Source: G965276765 sp965276825 (GTDB taxonomy: Bacteria; Actinomycetota; Acidimicrobiia; Acidimicrobiales; Palsa-688). From it: 64,000 nucleotides of DNA. This document shows positions 53,099 through 62,543 of the stretch, piece by piece. The stretch spans positions 806,001 to 870,000 of the forward strand of contig OZ255630.1 of the NCBI GenBank assembly GCA_965276825.1, written 5' to 3'. The notes beneath the pieces were generated by a model that did not search any database, was not told the DNA's origin, and saw only the letters and a list, made by a program, of their open reading frames with translations. Each line of letters starts with the position of its first letter. Positions within the stretch are counted from its first letter, which is position 1. The translations under genes were made by a program, and so were the position numbers.

Positions 53099-54297
53099 CC
53101 CGAGACGTGCCGGCCCCCAAACGCGGTCGACGAGCCGGAGCGGCCGCTGGCATCGCGACGGTCATCGGTTGTCTGCTCGCCGGCTGCGGCACCGCCACCT
53201 CCTCGGCCACGACCCCCGCGATCCCGGCGGCGGGCGTCCCGACACCACTGGCCACCTCGCTCACCACGCCGGACGGCACCTGGGCGACGGTCCCCATGGG
53301 CCACCTCGACCAGCCCCTCGACACCTTCTGGCAACTCCTCCACCTCGCCCCGCACGTCCGGACGTGGACCGACCAGGTCGCCGCCACCGCCGTGGCCACC
53401 AACGGCGGGCTCACCCTCGCCTCTGCGGCAGACACGTTCGCCGTCGGCGTCCGCCCCACCAACCGCCTCCGCTTCTCGCCGCTCATCGCCACGGTCAACG
53501 GCGGCCACTCCTGGACCGACGGTCTCATCGGCGATGGCCTCGCCGAGCGTCCCGACACCCTCGCCATCGACACGCCCGGGAACGCCCTGGCGATCGTCGA
53601 CACGCCGGCCGGCACCCAGGTCCTCACCTCGGCTGGCGGGCTCTCGGGGTGGACGCGCTTGACCGACCAGGCCCACCTCAGCGCCACCCCCGCAGGGCGC
53701 TCGTGCGGAGTGAGCACCCTCACCGCCGTCAGCTACCACGGGACCACGCCCGTCGTCGGCGCCAGCTGCACCCGCCCCGGCATCGTCGGACTGCTCTCCG
53801 ACCGTTCGGGGACGTGGCAGCCCGCCGGGCTGTCGCTACCAGCCGCGTACCGCGACGCCACCATCCAGATCCTGGCCCTGCACGCCGAGGGCCCCACCCT
53901 CACCGCCCTTCTCGCCGTCACCGGACCAGGCGGGGCCACCCGGCTGCTGACCGGCTGGGGCACCTCAAATGGGGCCTGGATGCTTTCCCCGCCGCTGCAA
54001 GTCCCCGCGTCGGACCACCTGGCGTCCTACGGTCCCGCGGAGCGCACCGGCGAGTTCGTGTTCACCACCGGAGCCGCCAGCTGCGTCTCGACGATCGCCG
54101 GCCCCGGCGCAGCCTGGCACACCCTGCCCGCACCGCCGGCCGGCACCGCCACCCTCGCCATCCCAGCCGGCACCCCTCCTCAGGCGCTCGCCGTCACCAA
54201 CGCGACCCTCACGATCTGGGCACTCCCGGCCAACACCAGCAACTGGGTCGAACGTCAGGTCCTCAAGGTGCCCATCCAGTACGGATCTTCTGGATGA
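53095..54297 (+). CDS. Secreted lipoprotein with BNR/propeller-like repeats
   Basis: A 400-residue lipoprotein. A basic N-terminus and hydrophobic core end in a lipobox LLAGC. The mature part repeats short blocks such as TVNGGHSWTDGL and LTSAGGLSGWTRL, in the style of BNR/sialidase-type beta-propellers. Function is unknown; its place between SCO and the anti-sigma factor suggests an extracytoplasmic role in the same copper or stress response (inference). ATG 53095 and the stop both overlap neighbours by 4 nt (ATGA). Confidence 0.75.
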   Translation: MTRDVPAPKRGRRAGAAAGIATVIGCLLAGCGTATSSATTPAIPAAGVPTPLATSLTTPDGTWATVPMGHLDQPLDTFWQLLHLAPHVRTWTDQVAATAVATNGGLTLASAADTFAVGVRPTNRLRFSPLIATVNGGHSWTDGLIGDGLAERPDTLAIDTPGNALAIVDTPAGTQVLTSAGGLSGWTRLTDQAHLSATPAGRSCGVSTLTAVSYHGTTPVVGASCTRPGIVGLLSDRSGTWQPAGLSLPAAYRDATIQILALHAEGPTLTALLAVTGPGGATRLLTGWGTSNGAWMLSPPLQVPASDHLASYGPAERTGEFVFTTGAASCVSTIAGPGAAWHTLPAPPAGTATLAIPAGTPPQALAVTNATLTIWALPANTSNWVERQVLKVPIQYGSSG

Positions 54298-54770
54298 GAC
54301 CGCTCCGAAGGAAACCGGGCCGCTGGACCCACGCCGCCATCTCCTGCCAGCAGATCATCGAAGCGATCTCCGCCCGCAGCGACGGCGAACCCGCCGGCGT
54401 CGCCGACCAACTCGTCGACCGCCACCTCGCGGACTGCGAGACGTGCCAGGCGTTCGCCCGAGCCTGCCGAGGAGGCACTGGCGAGCTCACCCGTCTCACC
54501 CGCCAGCTCACCCTCCGACCACCGAAAAGCGTGCCCGACGACCTCCACCGGTCCCTGATCGCCATCGCCGCCACGCAACACCCCCCGACCACCAGACGAC
54601 GACCGCAACGCCCCCGACGCCAGACCCTCTCCCACACCGGCGCCTGGCTGGCCGCCGCCCTGCCCGTCGTCGCGGCCATCGGCCTCCTCGGCGTTCCTTC
54701 GACCCACCACGCCCCGACCCACCGGCCCAGCCCGTGCACCACCCACCTCCACCACCCTCTCGACCCGTGA
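54294..54770 (+). CDS. zf-HC2-type anti-sigma factor
   Basis: A 158-residue protein. The zinc-binding anti-sigma motif is HLADCETCQAFARAC (HxxxCxxC, about residues 44-51). A basic linker leads to one transmembrane helix, GAWLAAALPVVAAIGLLG, and a short His/Pro-rich outer tail (THHAPTHRPSPCTTHLHH) that could bind metal. It probably holds the divergent ECF sigma factor inactive until an envelope signal arrives. ATG 54294 overlaps the lipoprotein stop. Confidence 0.82.
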   Translation: MRPLRRKPGRWTHAAISCQQIIEAISARSDGEPAGVADQLVDRHLADCETCQAFARACRGGTGELTRLTRQLTLRPPKSVPDDLHRSLIAIAATQHPPTTRRRPQRPRRQTLSHTGAWLAAALPVVAAIGLLGVPSTHHAPTHRPSPCTTHLHHPLDP

Positions 54771-54792
54771 CCGCCCACGTCCAAGAGAAGCG

Positions 54793-55665
54793 ATGCGCTT
54801 TCTGACCACAGGGTGGTCCTACGACCCGTTCCTGATCTACACCGCCGTGATCGCCGTCTGGCACGAGATCGGCATCCGACACCTCGCCGGGCGATCCCGG
54901 CCCATCCGCAACGCCGCCCGGCGCCGCCAGTCGCTCCTCTTCTACGCCGGTCTCGTCGTCCTCGACCTCACCGTCGTCTCCCCGATCGACTACTACTCCG
55001 ACCTGTACTTCTGGGTGCACATGGTCCAGCACCTGCTCCTCGAGTTCGCCGCCCCGGTCCTCATCGTGGTCGGCGCACCCTGGATGCCCCTCGTCCACGG
55101 CCTCCCCGTCCAGGCCAGAAGACGTCTCGGCCGGGCCGTCCTGCTCGCCGGCTGGTCCGCACCGATCCGGACCATCGGGCGGACCCTCTCCCGGCCGTGG
55201 GTGGCCGTCGTGGTGTTCAACGTCACCATGATCATCTGGCACGTCCCGGCCGCCTTCGACCTCGCCTACCGCGACCAGGACGTCCACATCTACCTGATGC
55301 ACGCCAGCCTGTTCGCCACCGGCGTGTTCTTCTGGGTGCAATTCATCGGCTCCTACCCGCTTCGGCCCAAGCTGAGCCCCGTCGCCCAATTCAGCGCGCT
55401 CTTCGCCACCAACGTGGTCATGTTCGTCATCGCCGTTGACCTCGGCATGCTGGCCACCACCTCCACCTACTCGGTCTACGACCACCTGCCCGGCGTCACC
55501 CTCTCCGCCCTCGGCGACCAGCACATCGCCGCCGGCATCCTCTGGGTCTGCGGCGACTTCTGGTGCATCCCCGCCATGTACCGAGCCATCCGCCGACTCA
55601 TCGACGAAGACAAAGCCCCCACCCTCGACGGCGTCATCGACCGCCTCCTACGGGGAACCAGCTGA
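54793..55665 (+). CDS. ctaG: Cytochrome c oxidase assembly protein CtaG (caa3 type)
   Basis: A 290-residue membrane protein with about seven helices, of the CtaG_caa3 family. Visible are FWVHMVQHLLLEFAAPVLIV, LVHGLP, VFNVTMIIWHVPAAFDLAY and VHIYLMHASLFATGVFFWVQ, and near the C-terminus DQHIAAGILWVCGDFWCIPA. His-rich helices fit copper handling for the CuB site of oxidase. It lies 22 bp after the anti-sigma gene and completes the SCO operon, supporting a role in copper-oxidase biogenesis or copper stress. Confidence 0.9.
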   Translation: MRFLTTGWSYDPFLIYTAVIAVWHEIGIRHLAGRSRPIRNAARRRQSLLFYAGLVVLDLTVVSPIDYYSDLYFWVHMVQHLLLEFAAPVLIVVGAPWMPLVHGLPVQARRRLGRAVLLAGWSAPIRTIGRTLSRPWVAVVVFNVTMIIWHVPAAFDLAYRDQDVHIYLMHASLFATGVFFWVQFIGSYPLRPKLSPVAQFSALFATNVVMFVIAVDLGMLATTSTYSVYDHLPGVTLSALGDQHIAAGILWVCGDFWCIPAMYRAIRRLIDEDKAPTLDGVIDRLLRGTS

Positions 55666-55692
55666 GAAGCGCAAGCCCCGGCGCTCGACTCG

Positions 55693-56898
55693 GTGCAAAC
55701 TCTCGACGCTTGCCAGTACAAGGAGAGAGGAGATCGGGGCTGTCAGAGGACGAGGAGGCGTCGCCGGGCGGCCGGTCTTCGGCCAGAGCCCACCTCGCTG
55801 CTGCCGAGCCTGATCACCTCCACCCTGGGCGGGTCCGCTGCTGCGCTCGGGGTGATCGAAGGCATCTCCGACGGGTTGGCCGGAGTCGCCAAGCTCGGTG
55901 GTGGCGCTCTCGCCGATGATCCCGCCAGGCGCCGTCGAGTAGCGGTCGGGGGGTATGTGTCCACCGCGGTGCTGGCCGGCGCGACCGGGGCTGCGGGAGC
56001 GGTGTGGCAAGTTGGGGTGCTGCGCGCCGGGGCGTGGGCGTCACGAGGGCTCCGAGGCCCGGCGCGCAACGCGCTGCTGGCCGACATGGTCCCCGCTGAC
56101 CGCTATGGGCGGCCCTATGGCTTCGAGCGGGCCATGGACGACATGGGGGCCATTGGCGGTCCGCTGCTGGCCATCGGCCTGGTCGCCACCGTCGGCGTCC
56201 GGGCAGCCATTGGGCTGTCGGTCATCCCCGGTCTGCTGGCCGCGGTAGCGATCGCGTACGCCATCCGCCACGCGCCAGAGCTCAGCTCACGGTCCCGTCA
56301 GCCGATCCGGCTCCGGCTGCGTCCGGTGCTCACCGGGCGCCTCGGTCGGCTCCTGGCCGGGGTGGCGGCCTTCGAGGCCGGCAACGTAGCCGCCACGCTC
56401 CTCATCTTGCGGGCCACCGAGCTTCTCCAGAGCCACCACAGCCACGGCTCGGCCACGGAGCTGGCCCTGGCCCTCTACGTCGTCTACAACGCGGCTGCGA
56501 CCCTCACCTCGTTCCCCGCTGGCCGTCTCGCGGACCGCGCCGGTCCGACCAGAGTCTTCGCCGCTGGCGTGGTCCTCTTCGGTGCCGCCTATCTCGTCTA
56601 CGCCTTCGGTGCTCACAGCGTCGCCGGGCTGGCTCCCGCCTTCGTCGCTGCGGGCATCGCCATCGGGATCGTGGAGCCCGCAGAGCACGCTGCGGTCGCC
56701 GCACTCGCTCCGGTCGAATTGCGGGGCTCCGCGTTCGGTGCGCTGGCCTCCACCCAGGCGTTCGGGAACCTGCTCGCCAGTGCTGTCGCTGGCGCCGTCT
56801 GGACCCTGCTCTCCCCGACGGCAGCATTCCTCTACCTGGCCGGGTGGATGGCTGTTGCTCTGATGGCCCTCATCGTCATCTCGGTCCCACGCACCTAG
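55693..56898 (+). CDS. MFS transporter, N-terminally truncated
   Basis: A 401-residue frame; the recognisable protein starts at about TSLLPSLITSTLGGSAAALG. It has GVIEGISDGLAGVAKLGGGA, ALADDPARRRRVAVGGYVST (the MFS A-motif region) and the YGRPYGFERAMDDMGAIGGP loop, and runs through about eleven helices to the end. The first helix and its leader are replaced by a basic stretch (RTRRRRRAAG) that does not resemble a transporter. The 5' end was probably lost in a rearrangement near 55770. It may be non-functional. The substrate is unknown. Confidence 0.7.
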   Translation: MQTLDACQYKERGDRGCQRTRRRRRAAGLRPEPTSLLPSLITSTLGGSAAALGVIEGISDGLAGVAKLGGGALADDPARRRRVAVGGYVSTAVLAGATGAAGAVWQVGVLRAGAWASRGLRGPARNALLADMVPADRYGRPYGFERAMDDMGAIGGPLLAIGLVATVGVRAAIGLSVIPGLLAAVAIAYAIRHAPELSSRSRQPIRLRLRPVLTGRLGRLLAGVAAFEAGNVAATLLILRATELLQSHHSHGSATELALALYVVYNAAATLTSFPAGRLADRAGPTRVFAAGVVLFGAAYLVYAFGAHSVAGLAPAFVAAGIAIGIVEPAEHAAVAALAPVELRGSAFGALASTQAFGNLLASAVAGAVWTLLSPTAAFLYLAGWMAVALMALIVISVPRT

Positions 56899-56939
56899 AA
56901 ACACGGCTCTTGTGACGGATCCGTCGGTGGCCTGAGCGG

Positions 56940-57755
56940 CCCATCAGCGGGCGCACCCCACCTGCTTCCTCGCTCTCTGGGCCGGCCACACGCGTGCCTT
57001 CGACGACGCGATGGCCTGGCTGGCCGTGCAGTGCTCGAAGACGGCGGTGATTGAGTGGATGCGGATCGCGTGGCGCAGCGTCGGGGCAGTCATCACCCGC
57101 CCAGGTCAGCGCGGACGCTGCGGAGTGGATCGCCGAGGTCGTGGCCGAGACCTGCCCCCGAGCGATCCGCTGCGCCGATCCGTTCCACGTCGTCGCCTGG
57201 GCGACCGACGCCCTCGACGTGGCGCCGCGAGGCTTGGAGCGCCGCCAAGAGACGCCGGCGGGTCCATCCAATGACCGGCCGACCCGGCGTCGCCACAGGC
57301 GACACCCGAGCGGTCAAGCGGGCCGGCTACGCGCTGTGGAAGAACCCGGAGAACCTCACCGAGCACCGGGCGGCCCGTCTCGCGAGGGTCGCCAAGACCG
57401 ACCCTCGCCTCTACCGCGCCTACCTGCTGAAAGAGGGGCTGCGCCACGTCTTCGCCGTCAAAGGCGCCGCCGGCAAAGAAGCCCTCGAACGCTGGGTGAG
57501 CTGGGCGCGGCGCTGCCGGATCCCCGCCTTCGTCGAGCTCGCCCGCAAGATCGTCAAGCACCGAGAAGCGATCCACGTCACGCTCGACTGCGGGCTGTCC
57601 AACGCCCTCATCGAGTCGACGAACACCAAGATCCGCCTCCTCACCCGCATCACCTTCGCCTTCCGCTCACCACAAGCCCTCATCGCCGTCGCCTGCTCGC
57701 CCTCGGCGGCCACCGACCGGCCCCCCAGGGCCGGAACCGACCCACTCGTGAGTAG
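56940..57755 (+). pseudogene. ISL3-family transposase relic with several frameshifts
   Basis: Pieces in different frames reconstruct an ISL3 transposase: AGHTRAFDDAMAWLAVQCSK, MRIAWRSVGAVITR, DAAEWIAEVVAETCPRAIRC, ADPFHVVAWATDALD, then RREAWSAAKR, YALWKNPENLTEHRAARLAR, YRAYLLKEGLRHVFAVKGA, RWVSWARRCRIPAFVELARK, GLSNALIESTNTKIRLLTRI and FRSPQALIAVA. Frame changes occur near 57100, 57220 and 57690. The longest open piece is 57283-57690. The N-terminal zinc-finger part is absent and no terminal repeats were recognised. Confidence 0.8.
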
Positions 57756-57978
57756 GAGAGCCATAGATCTTTCAACCGCCGCCACCCCCAGACCCTTCCT
57801 CCCCGGCGCGCGTCTCACCGAACGATGGCCAGCGGTACACGTCTCGACCGACCCGGCCGTGCCTGCTCGACGCCAGCGAACCCGAGCGGGCGACGTCGGT
57901 GACAGTCAGGCGAGGGTGGGGGAACCCGGAGGTGGTCGCCAGGGGGGTGCGTGGCCACTACCCGCTGCTCTCCCGCTC
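57756..57978. other. Intergenic region at the apparent right edge of the accessory stretch
   Basis: 223 bp with no recognised gene. No copy of the tRNA-Val 3' end, which would mark an island boundary, was found here by eye. Confidence 0.4.
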
Positions 57979-59037
57979 TCATCTGGCCGGGGGGAGGAAC
58001 TGGAGCTGGCCGGCCGGTTCGGAGCCCGTGACCACGATCTCGCCCGTTTTCGGGTAGACGGCGACGGTGTTGGGCTGGCGGACCGTGTCGTAAGTCGTGC
58101 GCCTGACGACCTTGGTCCCCGAGAAGGTGAGGCCGAGCACCTGGTCGAGCCCGGTTAGGGTCACCCAGAGGGTGTGCCGGGCCATGTCGTAGGCGTCGCC
58201 GTAGGGTCTCGAGCCGGCACCGGTGGGGATGGTGGCCACTTGCTCGGGACCCTTGGCGGTCAGGCGGAAGCCCAGGATGGCCCCGCCGCTGGTGTCGTTG
58301 ACCCAGAAGAGGTCGTCGTTGCCCGTGGCGGTGTGGGTGGGACCGGCCCCAGCGTTGGCGGTGCCGACGATGTCGCCGTTGGCCTCGTACTCCCTGATGC
58401 GCCGGGCCCGCACGCCGACGCCGACGGCGTGGGTGCCGTCGGCGGACGCCGCCCCACCCCCGGGCTGCAGCGGTGCGGGCACGGTCCGCACCACCCGATC
58501 GCCGCGCACCAGGCTGAACGAGTTGCCGAACTCGTTTGCCACGAAGAAGGTGTCGCCCACCTGGAACGCCTCGTGGGGCTGACGGCCGACGTGGACAGAG
58601 CGGAGGACCTGCCCGCCCGGGAGGGACATCTCGACGAACTGGTCGTCGGTCTCGCCGGGGACCAGGGCAGGCCCGTCCGGGCCGCCGAGGGTGAGGTGGC
58701 GGGCCGACCCGCCGAGCGGCACGAACCGGCGGTCGGCGGCCGCCCCATCAGAGGTGATGGGGAAGATGACGACCCCGTCGGGAGACCGCACGTTGACGGC
58801 GACCGTGCCGCTGGTGGTGACGGCGATCCCCTCCGGGGCGCCAGGGAGGCTGACCACCGTGCCCGGCAGGCTGGCCTGGGCCGGCGGGGAGGTGGCGGGC
58901 TCGGGAGCGGTGTGCAGTGGGGTGGCGGCGGGCGGGGCGGACGGCGACCCGCAGGCGGAAGCCAAGAGGGCGACGCCGGCCACGGCCACAACGGCGGCCC
59001 GCCGCCCGGCGGGGCGGGTTCGGAGAAGGGAGGGCAA
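57979..59037 (-). CDS. Secreted beta-propeller lipoprotein
   Basis: A 352-residue lipoprotein. Its signal sequence ends at a lipobox (LLASACGS), followed by a Pro/Ala/Thr-rich linker. The mature domain has six or so blade-like repeats (PEGIAVTTSGTVAVNVRSPD, GPTHTATGNDDLFWVND, RQPNTVAVYPKTGEIVVTGS), in the style of YVTN/NHL propellers. Function is unknown. The start codon is a TTG at 59037, with TACTGT 8 nt upstream. It lies downstream of the GGDEF-EAL gene on the same strand with its own promoter-like hexamer. Confidence 0.78.
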   Translation of the reverse strand: MPSLLRTRPAGRRAAVVAVAGVALLASACGSPSAPPAATPLHTAPEPATSPPAQASLPGTVVSLPGAPEGIAVTTSGTVAVNVRSPDGVVIFPITSDGAAADRRFVPLGGSARHLTLGGPDGPALVPGETDDQFVEMSLPGGQVLRSVHVGRQPHEAFQVGDTFFVANEFGNSFSLVRGDRVVRTVPAPLQPGGGAASADGTHAVGVGVRARRIREYEANGDIVGTANAGAGPTHTATGNDDLFWVNDTSGGAILGFRLTAKGPEQVATIPTGAGSRPYGDAYDMARHTLWVTLTGLDQVLGLTFSGTKVVRRTTYDTVRQPNTVAVYPKTGEIVVTGSEPAGQLQFLPPAR

Positions 59038-59110
59038 CCTGACCGACAGTACCGACCCAGCGCCGTTGTGCGGGGCGCGTCCAGCACAGGACCGTACCCC
59101 CTACGGACGT

Positions 59111-61576
59111 TCAGCCGGGCGACCGCACCGGCGCGGCGGCGAGCTCGGCGACCGGAGGCGCCAGGAGGGCGCCGAAGGTGTCCCACGGCACGGCCTTGGA
59201 GTAGAGGAAGCCCTGGGCACGCGCGCAGCCGAGCTTGGACAGCAGGGCCTGCTGGTCGGCCCGCTCGACGCCCTCGGCGATCACGTCGAGGCCGAGGGAG
59301 GTGGCCACGTCCACGATGGCGTTGACGAGGAACAGGGTGCCGCTGTCGGCGTGCAGGTCCCGGACGAACGAGCGGTCGATCTTGATGATGTCGGCGGGCA
59401 GCTCGGCCAGGTAGGACAGCGACGAGTAGCCCGTCCCGAAGTCGTCGATGGCCACCAGGACGCCGAGGTCGCGCAGCTCCTGGAGCTTGGCGCAGCTCCC
59501 CTTCCAGTCGAGGAGCCGCAGCCCCTCGGTGACCTCGGCCACCAGGCAGCGCGCCGGCAGGCCCGTGCGGGCGAGGGTCGCCGTCACCGACGCCACGAAG
59601 TCGCGCCGGCTGATCTGGACCGGGGAGAAGTTGACCGCGATGGTGAGCTGGGGCAGGTCGGGGCGCGACGCGTTCCACTCCGCCATCTGGCGGGTCGCCG
59701 TCTCGAGGACCCAGTCGCCGATGGCGAGGATGTCGCCGGTCTCCTCGGCGAGGGGGACGAAGCTGGCCGGGCTGACCGATCCCTGCTCGGGATGGTCCCA
59801 GCGCAGCAGCGCCTCGGCGCCGACCACCGCGCCGCCGTCACCTTCGACCACCGGCTGGTAGTGGACCTCGAACTGGCCGTCGAGCAGGGCGGGGCCGAGC
59901 GAGGCGGCCAGCTCGGCCCTGGTCCGCACGGCCTCGTCGAGCTCGGCGTCGTAGACCACGACGTTGCTCTTGCCGGTGGACTTGGCCATGTACATGGCCA
60001 GGTCGGCGCAGCGGAGCAGGTGGCTGCCGAGGCGGGAGCCGGTCTGGGTCGTGTCGGCCACGCCGATGCTGGCCCGCACGTGCAGCGTCACGCCGTCGAC
60101 CACGACCGGGTCCATCAGACCGGCACCGATCCGGGCGGCCAGCGTCGCACCGGACGCATCCGATCCCCGCACGATGATGGCGAACTCGTCACCGCCGAGG
60201 CGGGCCAGGACGTCGCCGTGCCGGGAGCACTCCGTCATCCGGGCCGCCGCCGCCCGCAGCGCGCCGTCGCCCACGGCGTGGCCGTAGGAGTCGTTGATCG
60301 TCTTGAAGTTGTCGAGGTCGACGAAGAGCACCGAGACGGTCTGAGCCGCGTCGGACAACGCCGCGTCGAGCCGTTCGGTGAAGGCCGTCCTGTTGGGCAG
60401 GCTGGTGAGGGAGTCGGAGAGGAACTGGGCCTCGTTGTTGCGCCACGCCAGCAGGTGGGTGAACGCCACCGCTAGGATGAACGCCCCGTGGATGAGGGCC
60501 CACACGATCGGGTCGTGCTGCTCGGCCTCGGACCCGTACACGTCCTTGGGCAGCAGCGATCCCATGACCGCGTGGTGGACGACGGTGATCAGGATGCACA
60601 CGCCGAAGGCGGTCCAATCCTGGTAGAGGGCCACCACGCCGACCATGACGAAGAAGTGGAAGTGGGCCTCGGTCGCCCCACCGGAGATGTCGACCACGCA
60701 CACCGAGGCCAGCATCAAGCTGGTCGTCGCCGCGACCGTCCGCACGCCCCTGGTGGCCGCCTCCGACAGGGCGAACAGGGCGGGCAGGCCCACCAGGGCG
60801 ACGTCGGCCGCGCACAGGAGCACTCCGAAGCCTCGTAGGTAGGCGAACACCCCGACGGCCACGGCCTGGACCAGCGCGAAGCGGACGATGGCCTGATGGC
60901 GCCGCCACCAGATGGATCTGGGGAGGCTGTGGCCGTGGGGGAGCCACCCGACGACCGCCGTCACGAGCTCGCCGAGCTCGCGGCGGAGCTGGCCCGGCGC
61001 GCGCTCGGCGACGCCGGCACCGGTGGCGACGAGCCAGGAGCAGGCGAGCACGGCGACGACCTCGGCGCCGGTGGCGACGACGTCGGGCCGGCCGACGCCC
61101 TCGGCGCTCCAGGGCTCGGGCCCGACGGGGAGCCCGGACGTCCGACTCAGGAGCCACAGGCCGACGACGCCGGCGCATCCGAGGGCGACGCGCTGCAGGA
61201 GCCGGGTGGAGGGGCGGAGGAGGAGCAGGACGGCGGCCGCCGCCTGGACCGTCGCCAGGGCGACGAAGAAGCACCCGTAGAGGAGCGACTCCCGGAGGTG
61301 CTGGTCGACGACCGCGACGTGGGTGGCCGCCGACACGCCCATGGCCGCGGCGGCCGTCCACTGCCAGCGCGACGGGCGCGGCACCGGCGCAGGGGAGGAC
61401 AGCAGCGCGCCCGACGCCGTCGGTGCCTCGCTGCGCGCCGGGTCGGCGGCCGAGCCCCGGCGCGACCGCCGCGTCCCCAGCTCCTGGGCGGCGACCACCA
61501 CGGCGAGCACGAGCGCAGGGATCCCGAAGACGACCAGGTGCACCAGGTGGTCAGCGGAGATGCCGGAGATGCCCAC
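59111..61576 (-). CDS. Membrane GGDEF-EAL protein (c-di-GMP synthase/phosphodiesterase)
   Basis: An 821-residue protein. About residues 10-375 hold eight or more membrane segments, including a conserved HFHFFVMVGVVALYQDW block seen in related sensors. A GGDEF domain (about 385-545) follows: SLPNRTAFTERLD, ARLGGDEFAIIV with GGDEF intact at 461-465, and an I-site RHGD (452-455) five residues before it. The EAL domain (about 555-805) has GAEALLRW, NFSPVQISR, EVTEG, DDFGTGYSSL, IKIDRSFV and VIAEGVE. Both sites look competent. It could set c-di-GMP levels read by the BldD homologue at 27378. GTG start at 61576. Confidence 0.93.
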   Translation of the reverse strand: MGISGISADHLVHLVVFGIPALVLAVVVAAQELGTRRSRRGSAADPARSEAPTASGALLSSPAPVPRPSRWQWTAAAAMGVSAATHVAVVDQHLRESLLYGCFFVALATVQAAAAVLLLLRPSTRLLQRVALGCAGVVGLWLLSRTSGLPVGPEPWSAEGVGRPDVVATGAEVVAVLACSWLVATGAGVAERAPGQLRRELGELVTAVVGWLPHGHSLPRSIWWRRHQAIVRFALVQAVAVGVFAYLRGFGVLLCAADVALVGLPALFALSEAATRGVRTVAATTSLMLASVCVVDISGGATEAHFHFFVMVGVVALYQDWTAFGVCILITVVHHAVMGSLLPKDVYGSEAEQHDPIVWALIHGAFILAVAFTHLLAWRNNEAQFLSDSLTSLPNRTAFTERLDAALSDAAQTVSVLFVDLDNFKTINDSYGHAVGDGALRAAAARMTECSRHGDVLARLGGDEFAIIVRGSDASGATLAARIGAGLMDPVVVDGVTLHVRASIGVADTTQTGSRLGSHLLRCADLAMYMAKSTGKSNVVVYDAELDEAVRTRAELAASLGPALLDGQFEVHYQPVVEGDGGAVVGAEALLRWDHPEQGSVSPASFVPLAEETGDILAIGDWVLETATRQMAEWNASRPDLPQLTIAVNFSPVQISRRDFVASVTATLARTGLPARCLVAEVTEGLRLLDWKGSCAKLQELRDLGVLVAIDDFGTGYSSLSYLAELPADIIKIDRSFVRDLHADSGTLFLVNAIVDVATSLGLDVIAEGVERADQQALLSKLGCARAQGFLYSKAVPWDTFGALLAPPVAELAAAPVRSPG

Positions 61577-61636
61577 ATCCGTTGATCGGCGGGGAGGTTC
61601 CCGACCTGAGGGCGCGGGCCTCCGCGCCCGGAGCGA

Positions 61637-62254
61637 TCAGTCCAGCGGGCCGGGGTAGGCGGCCTCGGCGCGGGCGCCGATCTTGGCCGACTGGCGCCGG
61701 ACGACCAGGAGCGAGGCGATGATTGCCACCACGGCCACGCCGCCGAGGACGTAGCTGATGGTGCTCGACACGTGCTGGAAGCTGCTGCCGACCGCGTAGG
61801 CCACGAACGTGTAGATGGCCGCCCACACCACTCCGCCGGCCGCGTTGAAGGGAAGGAACCGCCGCCAGTGCATGCGGTTGGTCCCGGCGAGGAACGCCGC
61901 GTAGGTGCGCAGGACCGAGACGAACCGGCCGAAGAAGACGACCTTGCCGCCGTGGCGGTCGAAGAGGTACCGCCCGATCTTGAGCTTGGATTCGTCGAGG
62001 CGCACGTAGCGCCCGTAGCGGCGGAGCAGCGGGTAGCCGCCCTTGTCCCCGATGAGGAAGCCGATGTTGTCCCCGACGATGGCGGCGGCGGCGGCCACGG
62101 CGAAGATCCCCCACACCGAGAGCCGGTGGGTGGTGCCGGCGTAGGTGGCGGCGACGATCAGGATGGTCTCGCCGGGCAGCGGCACGCCGAGGCTCTCGAC
62201 GCCGACGAGCAACGCGACCGCGTAGTAGCCGTAGGTGGCGACGAGATGGTTCAC
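61637..62254 (-). CDS. DedA family membrane protein
   Basis: A 205-residue DedA/SNARE-associated protein. It shows GVESLGVPLPGETILIVAAT, VGDNIGFLIGDKGGYPLLRR, FDRHGGKVVFFGRFVSVLRT, AAFLAGTNRMHWRRFLPFNA, and GGVVWAAIYTFVAYAVG. The Arg in GRFV and the acidic residue in PGE are the conserved functional positions. DedA proteins are lipid scramblases or undecaprenyl-phosphate translocases. GTG 62254 begins just before the first helix. Divergent from the next gene. Confidence 0.92.
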   Translation of the reverse strand: MNHLVATYGYYAVALLVGVESLGVPLPGETILIVAATYAGTTHRLSVWGIFAVAAAAAIVGDNIGFLIGDKGGYPLLRRYGRYVRLDESKLKIGRYLFDRHGGKVVFFGRFVSVLRTYAAFLAGTNRMHWRRFLPFNAAGGVVWAAIYTFVAYAVGSSFQHVSSTISYVLGGVAVVAIIASLLVVRRQSAKIGARAEAAYPGPLD

Positions 62255-62543
62255 CGGCGGGGGTGGGATACGGGGAGGAGGAGGATGCCGCGAATGGTAC
62301 CCGGGGGCCTCCGACGGGCCCGTGCGGAGACGACTCGGGCGGCGCCACGCGCTCGGCCCTCTCGGAACGGCCGCGGCGGCCTCCGCCCGTCCACGTGGCT
62401 TGCTTGCGGTCCCGACCCGACGCCTGCGCCGGCCCGGTCGGCCCGTGCGGCCGAAAGAGCGGGCCCGAACGACCACGGAAGGGTTGCATCACGACGTCTC
62501 CGATTTCTGGGGTTGTGGAAATATCGACTACCCTTTGTGGACC

